Of a DNA stretch of 64,000 bases, positions 24,212 through 32,187 are shown in pieces. Numbering within the stretch: position 1 is the stretch's first letter; every line of letters begins with the position of its first letter. The position numbers and the translations under genes are program-made. The stretch is from NCBI RefSeq assembly GCF_016648105.1, contig NZ_JACVVE010000019.1:1-64000 (forward strand). Direction: 5' to 3'. The DNA is from Pseudomonas sp. S31 (GTDB lineage: Bacteria > Pseudomonadota > Gammaproteobacteria > Pseudomonadales > Pseudomonadaceae). The notes under the pieces were generated by a model. The model was not told the origin of the DNA, ran no database searches, and was given only the letters and a program-made list of their open reading frames with translations.

Positions 24212-27145
24212 TCAAGTCAGCCCCAGTTCACCCCAGATCCGCCGCACCTCGCGACGCTCATCGGCGAACTGCGCCGCGTCGATCACCCCGGCCTGCTTCT
24301 GCAGGGCCTGGCGGTGCGACGCCGAGCGGAACGCCTTGTACACCTCACGCAACAGCACCGCGTCGCTGGCCGGCATCAACCCTGCCTGCTCCAGCTCTTC
24401 CAGAATGCGGATGTTATCGGTCCATCGGAGTATGGCCGGATGGTCGTGGGACCAGGCCAAAGCGGCGTATTGCACCATAAATTCGATATCGACGATACCG
24501 CCGGCATCCTGCTTGATATCGAAGGGCATACCGGCGTCGAAGGCGTTGCCGGCAGTGCCCGCGGCTGTGGCCTTGGTACCGAGGTTGTCACGCATCTTGG
24601 CGCGCATCTCGCTCACCTCGGTACGCAGCCCGGCCAGGTCTCGCTCACGCCCCAGCACCTTGGCGCGCACGCCCTCGAACGCTGCCGCCAGCTGCGGGCA
24701 GCCCACCAGCACGCGCGCGCGCACCAGCGCCTGGTGCTCCCAGGTCCAGGCCTGGCTCTGCTGGTAGCGCTCGAACGCTCCCAGCGAACTGACCAGCAAG
24801 CCCGACGCGCCGGACGGGCGCAGGCGCATGTCGACGTCATACAGTTGGCCGGAGTTGGTCTGGGTAGTCAGCAGGTGGATGATGCGCTGGCCCAGGCGGG
24901 TGAAGAACTGCGCGCTGTCGATCGGTTTGGCGCCGTCGGTTTCGGCCTGCGGGTCGCCATCGTGGATGAACACCAGGTCCAGGTCCGAGCCATGGCCCAG
25001 CTCCAGGCCGCCGACCTTGCCATAGCCGATGATGATGAAACCTGGGTCGCACAAGCTGCCGTCGCTGCCCTTGGGTTGGCCGTGGCGGGCCACCGTCTGG
25101 CGCCAGGCCAGCGCCAGCACCTGGTCGAGGATCGCCTCGGCCAGCCAGGTGAGGTAGTCGCTGACCTTCATCAGCGGCAGGTTGCCGCTGATCTCGGAAG
25201 CCGCCACACGCAGGCTGTGGGCCAGCTTGAAGTGGCGCAGCGCCTCCATCTGCTGCTCCAGGTCGTCCTCGGGGATGCGCGTCAGCCGCTCGCGTAGCTC
25301 GGCGGCCAGCTCCGGGGCGAGCGGCGGGCTGAACAGCCGGCCCTCGTTGAGCAGCTCGTCGAGCAGCAATGGGTAGAGGGCGATCTGCTCGGCGATCCAA
25401 GGGCTGGCCGCGCACAGGGTCAGCAGCCGGCGCAGAGCGCCAGGGTTCTCGGTCAGCAGCACCAGGTAGGCCGAGCGTCGGGCCACCGCCTCCACCAGCG
25501 GCAGCACGCGTTCGAGCACCAGGTCGGGCTTGTCATGCTCCACCGCCTGGGCCAGCAGCCGCGGAATGAAGGCATCCAGCCGCTCGCGGCCGATGCGCTG
25601 CATCGAACGCAGCTGCGGGCTGGCGCGCAGCCCGGTCAGGCGGCGCAGGGCGTCGGCAGGCTGCTTGAAACCGGCTTCCTCGAGCTGGCGAGCGGCGGCC
25701 TCCTCGTCCTGCACCTGCTCCCACAGCGGCGACCACTCGCCACCGACTACCAATTCGCCCTCGCTTTCGTCTTCGTCCGGGTCGGCGATGACCTGGCGGA
25801 AATGCCAGTCGACCCGGCCACGCCAGTGCATCAGCTGGTCGTGGAAGGCCTGCCAGTCGGCGAAGCCAAGGATGTAGGCGACCCGCGCGCGGTCGGTCTC
25901 ACCCTCGGGAAGCATCTGCGTCTGGCGGTCGGCGATGGCCTGGATGGCGTGCTCGGTGTAACGCAGGAACTCATAGCCCTCGCGCAGCTCCTCGATCACC
26001 GCCGGCGGCAGGTAGCCCTGGCCCTCCAGGGTTGCCAGCACCTTGAGCAACGGCCGCTGCTGCAAGCTCAGGTCGCGCCCGCCGTGGATCAACTGGAAGG
26101 CCTGGGCGATGAACTCGACCTCACGAATGCCACCAGCGCCCAGCTTGATGTTGTCGGCCATGCCCTTGCGCCGCACCTCTTGCTGGATCAGGTGCTTCAT
26201 GGTGCGCAGCGCTTCGATGGCGGAAAAATCCAGGTAACGGCGGTAAACGAACGGGCGCAGCATCTCCAGCAACTGCGCGCCGCTGGCCTGGTCGCCGGCG
26301 ACCACGCGCGCCTTGATCATCGCGTAGCGCTCCCAGTCGCGGCCCTGGTCCTGGTAGTAGTGCTCCAGGGCATTGAAGCTCAGCACCAGCGCGCCGGACG
26401 AGCCGTAGGGACGCAGGCGCATGTCGACGCGGAACACGAAGCCATCGACGGTGACCGGGTCCAGGGCCTTGATCAGGCGCTGGCCCAAGCGGGTGAAGAA
26501 CTCCTGGTTGTCCAGCGAACGCTTGACCCCCTCGGTTTCACCGCCTTCGGCGAAGGCGAAGATCAGGTCGATGTCCGACGACAGGTTCAGCTCTATCGCG
26601 CCCAGCTTGCCCATGCCCAGCACCACCATGTGCTGGGGCTGGCCGCTGCGGTTGCCGATCGGCGTGCCGAACTGCTGGCAATAGCGCGGGTACAGCCATT
26701 GATAGGCTTCGTCGATAGCAGCGTCGGCAAGGTCGGAAAGGTCCTGGCAGGTTTCACCCAGCTCGGCCTGGCGGGTGATGTCGCGCCAGATGATGCGCAA
26801 CTGCTGGCGGTTGCGCTCACGCCGCAGGTTGCGCGCCAGCTCGTCTTCGCTCTGCGCCGCCTGGGCCGCAACGGCAACCTGCCCGCGCAGTTCGCCTGGA
26901 GCATAGCGGCGATCCAGCTCGCCACTGGCCAGCAGCGCACAGAGCATGGCCGGTTCGCGCTGGGCCAGTTCGAGGACGAAATCGCTGGCTGCGGCAACCT
27001 GATCGAACTGCTGCCGGTGCACCGGGCTCCAAGTCTGCAAGTCGAGTTCAGGGTAGGCCGTCACGGCATCGTGCAGAAACTGCTGGTTGCGAGCGACCAG
27101 TGGTTGCAGGGTGACGGGCAGATCGAGCGGCAAAGGTAGGCGCAT
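24212..27145 (-). CDS. glnE: Bifunctional glutamine synthetase adenylyltransferase/deadenylase
   Basis: A 977-residue enzyme that attaches and removes AMP on glutamine synthetase, controlled by PII. It has two nucleotidyltransferase domains: the N-terminal deadenylase with SSDIDLIFAF near residue 190 and the C-terminal adenylylase with GSDLDLVFIHDGD near 720; both Asp pairs are intact. Length is as usual for Pseudomonas. ATG at 27145; the upstream gap to aceE is a 383-bp divergent region. It is followed by a hairpin and the waa operon on the same strand. Confidence 0.96.
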   Translation of the reverse strand: MRLPLPLDLPVTLQPLVARNQQFLHDAVTAYPELDLQTWSPVHRQQFDQVAAASDFVLELAQREPAMLCALLASGELDRRYAPGELRGQVAVAAQAAQSEDELARNLRRERNRQQLRIIWRDITRQAELGETCQDLSDLADAAIDEAYQWLYPRYCQQFGTPIGNRSGQPQHMVVLGMGKLGAIELNLSSDIDLIFAFAEGGETEGVKRSLDNQEFFTRLGQRLIKALDPVTVDGFVFRVDMRLRPYGSSGALVLSFNALEHYYQDQGRDWERYAMIKARVVAGDQASGAQLLEMLRPFVYRRYLDFSAIEALRTMKHLIQQEVRRKGMADNIKLGAGGIREVEFIAQAFQLIHGGRDLSLQQRPLLKVLATLEGQGYLPPAVIEELREGYEFLRYTEHAIQAIADRQTQMLPEGETDRARVAYILGFADWQAFHDQLMHWRGRVDWHFRQVIADPDEDESEGELVVGGEWSPLWEQVQDEEAAARQLEEAGFKQPADALRRLTGLRASPQLRSMQRIGRERLDAFIPRLLAQAVEHDKPDLVLERVLPLVEAVARRSAYLVLLTENPGALRRLLTLCAASPWIAEQIALYPLLLDELLNEGRLFSPPLAPELAAELRERLTRIPEDDLEQQMEALRHFKLAHSLRVAASEISGNLPLMKVSDYLTWLAEAILDQVLALAWRQTVARHGQPKGSDGSLCDPGFIIIGYGKVGGLELGHGSDLDLVFIHDGDPQAETDGAKPIDSAQFFTRLGQRIIHLLTTQTNSGQLYDVDMRLRPSGASGLLVSSLGAFERYQQSQAWTWEHQALVRARVLVGCPQLAAAFEGVRAKVLGRERDLAGLRTEVSEMRAKMRDNLGTKATAAGTAGNAFDAGMPFDIKQDAGGIVDIEFMVQYAALAWSHDHPAILRWTDNIRILEELEQAGLMPASDAVLLREVYKAFRSASHRQALQKQAGVIDAAQFADERREVRRIWGELGLT

Positions 27146-27353
27146 GGACTATCCTTGATCGGCGAGAAAGAGAGGGGTAGAAGCGGCCACGGGGAGGCTG
27201 GACCACGGTTGGACTGTCGTACAAAAGTTGGAAATAGCTGAAAAAAACGAAACATTGGCAAGAAACATCAAGAAGCACCCGTTCGCGACACAACGCCAAC
27301 CAACATGAACGTTTTTCCCCACAAGCCGAGGTGCGACCAAACGTCGCATTTCT

Positions 27354-27366
27354 GTAGTTTTACTAC
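27354..27366. promoter_or_regulatory. Upstream RccR/HexR-like operator of aceE
   Basis: GTAGT-TTT-ACTAC, a perfect 5-bp inverted repeat with 3-nt spacer. It has the same half-sites as the palindrome 52 bp downstream (centre to centre), close to five helical turns, so both would face the same side of the DNA. Confidence 0.55.
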
Positions 27367-27404
27367 TACCCCGCCGTGGTAAAAGCATGAAATGCGAAAG
27401 CATT

Positions 27405-27419
27405 TGTAGTAAAACTACA
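27405..27419. promoter_or_regulatory. RccR-type 15-bp operator of aceE
   Basis: TGTAGT-AAA-ACTACA is a perfect 15-bp palindrome 110 nt before the aceE ATG. It equals the form reported for the KDPG-responsive regulator RccR at aceE in P. fluorescens (15-bp site, short linker). HexR uses a closely related TGTAAT-type palindrome, so HexR is the main alternative. Confidence 0.7.
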
Positions 27420-27528
27420 CGGCGCCGGATCACACCCCGGTAATCCAAGAATTCACGACGTCTGCCCATAAGGCCAGTCGCAAACTCAGGCCCCCGATTC
27501 TGGTGGCCTTTCCGCCCTGGAGCAAGCC

Positions 27529-30174
27529 ATGCAAGACCTCGATCCAATCGAAACCCAGGAATGGCTGGATGCCCTGGAGTCGGTCCTCGACAAAGAAGGC
27601 GAAGACCGCGCTCATTACCTGATGACCCGTATGGGCGAGCTGGCCACCCGTAGTGGCTCGCAGCTGCCGTATGCCATCACCACGCCGTACCGCAACACCA
27701 TCCCTGTCACCCACGAAGCACGCATGCCTGGCGACCTGTTCATGGAACGCCGCATTCGCTCGATGGTGCGTTGGAACGCCCTGGCCATGGTCATGCGTAC
27801 CAACCTGAAAGACTCGGACCTGGGCGGACACATCTCCAGCTTCGCCTCCAGCGCCACCCTGTACGACATCGGCTTCAACTACTTCTTCCAGGCCCCGACC
27901 GAAGAACACGGCGGCGACCTGGTGTTCTTCCAGGGCCACGCTTCGCCTGGCGTCTACGCCCGCGCCTTCATGGAAGGCCGCATCAGCGAAGAGCAGATGA
28001 ACAACTTCCGCCAGGAAGTGGACGGCAACGGCCTGTCGTCGTACCCACACCCATGGCTGATGCCTGACTTCTGGCAGTTCCCGACCGTTTCGATGGGTCT
28101 GGGCCCGATCCAGGCGATCTACCAGGCGCGTTTCATGAAGTACCTCGAAGCCCGCGGCTTCATCCCGGCCGGCAAGCAGAAGGTCTGGTGCTTCATGGGC
28201 GACGGCGAGTGCGACGAGCCGGAATCCCTGGGCGCGATCGCCCTGGCTGGCCGCGAGAAGCTCGACAACCTGATCTTCGTCATCAACTGCAACCTGCAGC
28301 GCCTCGACGGCCCGGTTCGCGGCAACGGCAAGATCATCCAGGAACTCGAAGGCGTGTTCCGTGGTGGTGGCTGGAACGTCAACAAGGTCGTCTGGGGCCG
28401 CTTCTGGGACCCGCTGCTGGCCAAGGACACCAACGGTGCCCTGCAGCGCCGCATGGACGAAGTCATCGACGGCGAGTACCAGAACTACAAGGCCAAGGAC
28501 GGTGCGTACGTCCGTGAGCACTTCTTCAACACCCCGGAACTCAAGGCCATGGTCGAAGACCTGTCCGACGACGAGATCTGGAAGCTCAACCGTGGCGGCC
28601 ACGACCCGTACAAGGTCTACGCGGCATACCACCAGGCTGTGAACCACAAGGAACAGCCGACCGTCATCCTGGCCAAGACCATCAAGGGTTACGGTACCGG
28701 TGCCGGCGAAGCCAAGAACACCGCGCACAACACCAAGAAGGTCGACGTCGACAGCCTGCGTCACTTCCGTGACCGCTTCGACATCCCGGTCAAGGATGCC
28801 GACCTCGAGCACCTGCCATTCTTCAAGCCTGAAGAAGGTTCGGCCGAAGCCAAGTACCTGGCCGAGCGCCGCGCAGCCTTGGGTGGCTTCGTGCCGCAGC
28901 GCCGTGCCAAGAGCTTCAGCGTACCGACCCCGCCACTGGAAACCCTGAAGGCGATCCTGGACGGCTCGGGCGACCGCGAAATTTCCACCACCATGGCCTT
29001 CGTGCGCATCCTGGCGCAGCTGGTCAAGGACAAGGAAGTCGGCCAGCGCATCGTTCCGATCATCCCGGACGAAGCCCGTACCTTCGGTATGGAAGGCATG
29101 TTCCGCCAGTTGGGCATCTACTCGTCCGTGGGCCAGCTCTACGAGCCGGTCGACAAGGACCAGGTGATGTTCTACCGCGAGGACAAGAAGGGCCAGATCC
29201 TCGAGGAAGGCATCAACGAAGCCGGCGCCATGTCGTCGTTCATCGCTGCCGGTACCTCGTACAGCTGCCACAACCAGCCGATGCTGCCGTTCTACATCTT
29301 CTACTCGATGTTCGGCTTCCAGCGTATCGGCGACCTGGCCTGGGCCGCTGGCGACAGCCGCACCCGTGGCTTCCTGATCGGCGGTACCGCCGGCCGTACC
29401 ACCCTGAACGGTGAAGGCCTGCAGCACGAAGATGGTCACAGCCACATGATGGCCGGCACCATCCCGAACTGCCGCACCTATGATCCGACCTACGGCTACG
29501 AGCTGGCGGTGATCATCCAGGACGGCATGAAGAAGATGACCGAAGAGCAACAGGACATCTTCTACTACATCACCGTGATGAACGAGTCCTACCAGCAGCC
29601 AGCCATGCCGGCCGGTGTCGAGGAAGGCATCATCAAGGGTATGTACCTGCTGGAAGAAGACACCCGCGAAGCCGCGCACCACGTGCAGCTGATGGGCTCA
29701 GGTACCATCCTGCGCGAAGTCCGCGAAGCGGCGAAGATCCTGCGTGAAGAATTCAACGTCGGTGCCGACGTGTGGAGCGTCACCAGCTTCAACGAACTGC
29801 GCCGCGACGGCCTGGCCGTGGAACGTGCCAACCGCCTCAAGCCTGGCCAGAAGCCACAGCAGACCTACGTCGAGCAGTGCCTGGGCGGCCGCAAGGGCCC
29901 GGTCATCGCGTCCACCGACTACATGAAGCTGTTCGCCGAGCAGATCCGCCAGTGGGTGCCGAGCAAAGAGTTCAAGGTCCTGGGTACCGACGGTTACGGT
30001 CGCAGCGACAGCCGCAAGAAGCTGCGTCACTTCTTCGAAGTCGACCGCCACTTCGTGGTGCTGGCTGCCCTGGAAGCCCTGGCTGACCGTGGCGAGATCG
30101 AACCCAAGGTTGTGGCTGACGCCATCGTCAAGTTCGGCATCGATCCGGACAAGCGCAACCCACTGGACTGCTGA
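27529..30174 (+). CDS. aceE: Pyruvate dehydrogenase E1 component (homodimeric type)
   Basis: An 881-residue thiamine-diphosphate enzyme that decarboxylates pyruvate and passes acetyl to the lipoyl group of AceF. The ThDP motif GDGECDEPESLGAIALAGREKLDNLIFVIN-type region falls around 224-253 (GDGE start, NCN end), and the pyrimidine-binding Glu lies in the EGINEAGAMSS segment near 563. Length and collinearity fit Pseudomonas AceE. It is followed after 13 bp by aceF. Control is probably by the two palindromes upstream. Confidence 0.97.
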   Translation: MQDLDPIETQEWLDALESVLDKEGEDRAHYLMTRMGELATRSGSQLPYAITTPYRNTIPVTHEARMPGDLFMERRIRSMVRWNALAMVMRTNLKDSDLGGHISSFASSATLYDIGFNYFFQAPTEEHGGDLVFFQGHASPGVYARAFMEGRISEEQMNNFRQEVDGNGLSSYPHPWLMPDFWQFPTVSMGLGPIQAIYQARFMKYLEARGFIPAGKQKVWCFMGDGECDEPESLGAIALAGREKLDNLIFVINCNLQRLDGPVRGNGKIIQELEGVFRGGGWNVNKVVWGRFWDPLLAKDTNGALQRRMDEVIDGEYQNYKAKDGAYVREHFFNTPELKAMVEDLSDDEIWKLNRGGHDPYKVYAAYHQAVNHKEQPTVILAKTIKGYGTGAGEAKNTAHNTKKVDVDSLRHFRDRFDIPVKDADLEHLPFFKPEEGSAEAKYLAERRAALGGFVPQRRAKSFSVPTPPLETLKAILDGSGDREISTTMAFVRILAQLVKDKEVGQRIVPIIPDEARTFGMEGMFRQLGIYSSVGQLYEPVDKDQVMFYREDKKGQILEEGINEAGAMSSFIAAGTSYSCHNQPMLPFYIFYSMFGFQRIGDLAWAAGDSRTRGFLIGGTAGRTTLNGEGLQHEDGHSHMMAGTIPNCRTYDPTYGYELAVIIQDGMKKMTEEQQDIFYYITVMNESYQQPAMPAGVEEGIIKGMYLLEEDTREAAHHVQLMGSGTILREVREAAKILREEFNVGADVWSVTSFNELRRDGLAVERANRLKPGQKPQQTYVEQCLGGRKGPVIASTDYMKLFAEQIRQWVPSKEFKVLGTDGYGRSDSRKKLRHFFEVDRHFVVLAALEALADRGEIEPKVVADAIVKFGIDPDKRNPLDC

Positions 30175-30187
30175 GGAGTATCTTTAA

Positions 30188-31825
30188 GTGAGCGAACTCA
30201 TTCGCGTACCTGACATCGGCAGCGGTGAAGGTGAAATCATCGAGCTGTTCGTCAAGGTCGGTGACCGTATCGAGGCTGACCAGAGCCTGCTGACCCTGGA
30301 GTCCGACAAGGCCTCCATGGAGATCCCGGCTCCCAAGGCCGGCGTCATCAAGGAACTGAAGGTCAAGCTGGGCGACCGCCTGAAAGAAGGCGACGAGCTG
30401 CTGGTCCTGGAAGCCGAGGGCGCCGCTGCCGCGGCCCCTGAGGCACCTGCGGCCGCGCCGGCCCAGGCTGCAGCACCAGCGCCAGCTGCCGAAGCCGCAC
30501 CAGCGCCTGCCCCGGCCGCAGCCCCGGCTGCCGCCAGCGTGCAGGACATCCACGTGCCGGACATCGGCTCGTCGGGCAAGGCCAAGATCATCGAAGTGCT
30601 GGTCAAGGCCGGCGATACCGTCGAAGCCGACCAGTCGCTGATCACCCTGGAGTCCGACAAGGCCTCCATGGAGATCCCGTCGCCCGCCGCTGGCGTGGTG
30701 AAGGAAGTGATCGCCAAGCTGGACGACGAAGTCGGCACCGGTGACCTGATCCTCAAGCTCGAAGTCGCCGGCGCAGCCCCGGCTGCCGCACCGGCTCCAG
30801 CCGCTGCCCCTGCCGCCAAGGCAGAAGCAGCGCCAGCTGCCGCTCCTGCCGCCGCCGCTCCGGCTGCTGCCCCTGCTCCGGCGGCCACCGCCCCGGCTGC
30901 CGGCAGCAACGCCAAGGTGCATGCCGGCCCGGCCGTGCGCCAGCTGGCCCGTGAATTCGGTGTCGACCTGGGCGCGGTCGCCGCGACCGGGCCGCACGGC
31001 CGCATCCTCAAGGAAGACGTGCAGGTCTACGTCAAATCGGTCATGCAGAAGGCCAAGGAAGCCCCGGCTGCCGGTGCGACCGGTGGTGCCGGCATCCCGC
31101 CGATCCCGACCGTGGACTTCAGCAAGTTCGGCGAAGTCGAAGAAGTCGCCCTGACCCGCCTGATGCAGGTCGGTGCCGCCAACCTGCACCGCAGCTGGCT
31201 GAACGTGCCGCACGTCACCCAGTTCGACTCGGCCGACATCACCGAGCTGGAAGCCTTCCGCGTGGCGCAGAAGGCCGTGGCCGAGAAGGCTGGCGTCAAG
31301 CTGACCGTGCTGCCACTGCTGCTCAAGGCCTGCGCCCACCTGCTCAAGGAGCTGCCGGACTTCAACAGTTCGCTGGCGCCGAGCGGCAAGGCGATCATCC
31401 GCAAGAAGTACGTGAACATCGGCTTCGCCGTGGACACCCCGGATGGCCTGCTGGTCCCCGTGATCAAGAACGTCGACCAGAAGAGCCTGCTGCAACTGGC
31501 TGGCGAAGCCGCGGCCCTGGCCGAGAAGGCACGCACCAAGAAGCTGTCGGCCGACGACATGCAAGGCGCCTGCTTCACCATCTCCAGCCTCGGCCACATT
31601 GGCGGCACCGGCTTCACGCCGATCGTCAACGCGCCAGAGGTGGCGATCCTCGGTGTTTCCAAGGCCACCATGCAACCGGTCTGGGATGGCAAGGCCTTCC
31701 AGCCGAAGCTGATGCTGCCGCTGTCGCTGTCCTACGATCACCGCGTGATCAACGGCGCCGCCGCCGCGCGCTTCACCAAGCGCCTGGGCGACCTGCTGAC
31801 CGACATCCGCACCATGCTGCTGTAA
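30188..31825 (+). CDS. aceF: Pyruvate dehydrogenase E2, dihydrolipoamide acetyltransferase
   Basis: A 545-residue core subunit of the pyruvate dehydrogenase complex. It has two lipoyl domains (about 2-75 and 118-191), each with the lipoylation motif ESDKASMEIP, separated by Ala/Pro-rich linkers; an E3/E1-binding domain (about 243-280, PAVRQLAREFGVDL); and a C-terminal catalytic domain ending near DHRVINGAAAARF (about 517-529) with the catalytic His/Asp. Starts at GTG with GAGGAGT upstream. The operon ends at two hairpins. No lpd gene is adjacent. Confidence 0.97.
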   Translation: MSELIRVPDIGSGEGEIIELFVKVGDRIEADQSLLTLESDKASMEIPAPKAGVIKELKVKLGDRLKEGDELLVLEAEGAAAAAPEAPAAAPAQAAAPAPAAEAAPAPAPAAAPAAASVQDIHVPDIGSSGKAKIIEVLVKAGDTVEADQSLITLESDKASMEIPSPAAGVVKEVIAKLDDEVGTGDLILKLEVAGAAPAAAPAPAAAPAAKAEAAPAAAPAAAAPAAAPAPAATAPAAGSNAKVHAGPAVRQLAREFGVDLGAVAATGPHGRILKEDVQVYVKSVMQKAKEAPAAGATGGAGIPPIPTVDFSKFGEVEEVALTRLMQVGAANLHRSWLNVPHVTQFDSADITELEAFRVAQKAVAEKAGVKLTVLPLLLKACAHLLKELPDFNSSLAPSGKAIIRKKYVNIGFAVDTPDGLLVPVIKNVDQKSLLQLAGEAAALAEKARTKKLSADDMQGACFTISSLGHIGGTGFTPIVNAPEVAILGVSKATMQPVWDGKAFQPKLMLPLSLSYDHRVINGAAAARFTKRLGDLLTDIRTMLL

Positions 31826-31835
31826 CAGGCAGCCA

Positions 31836-31861
31836 ACCTGCCTCCCCTCGGGGAGGCAGGT
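31836..31861 (+). terminator. First hairpin after aceF
   Basis: ACCTGCCTCCCC-TC-GGGGAGGCAGGT, a 12-bp perfect stem starting 10 nt after the aceF stop, followed by ACCCTTTTC. Probably a terminator or 3' stabiliser. Confidence 0.7.
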
Positions 31862-31893
31862 ACCCTTTTCGAGCTGCCACGCTCGTACCTCAA

Positions 31894-31919
31894 CCCCGTC
31901 CTTTGGCGGGGCTTTTTTT
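31894..31919 (+). terminator. Rho-independent terminator of aceEF
   Basis: CCCCGTC-CTTT-GGCGGGG (one G-T pair) followed directly by C and seven T residues: a textbook intrinsic terminator. The remaining 268 bp up to the next ATG show no gene and no REP. Confidence 0.85.
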
Positions 31920-32187
31920 ATGGGCTTGGCTTGGGAATTGTAGTGTCGCGTAGATCGCGCGCCGCACGGGCGGCGCTCGATATCCGCCCCAATGCATTAC
32001 CCCCCGGCAAGCACCATCGCACCCCATGAGCCCACAAACCCTCCCCCCGCAAACCTAAGGATTTGCCCAACCCGGCCGAAAACCTGACTGATACCCCCTA
32101 TGGCCGCTTGCCAGCTATGGGGACATGATGCAACCTTGCCAGATGCGCCGCCGCCCAGGCCGCGTCACCTCTTCAAGCGAGTCTTCG

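Larger units (their letters stand above)
27146..27528. other. Divergent glnE/aceE regulatory region
   Basis: A 383-bp region without a gene. The aceE-proximal half holds two GTAGT-N3-ACTAC palindromes (separate entries) followed by about 110 nt of leader. The glnE-proximal half has A/T-rich stretches (GAAAAAAACGAAACATT on the opposite strand) compatible with a promoter, but I cannot assign one firmly. There is no REP sequence here, unlike most gaps in the window. Confidence 0.6.

Noticed and set aside
24051..24215. N-terminal extension of waaF
   Set aside because: It would translate through two stable hairpins and lacks homology to heptosyltransferases; MRILIIGPSWVGD is the family start.
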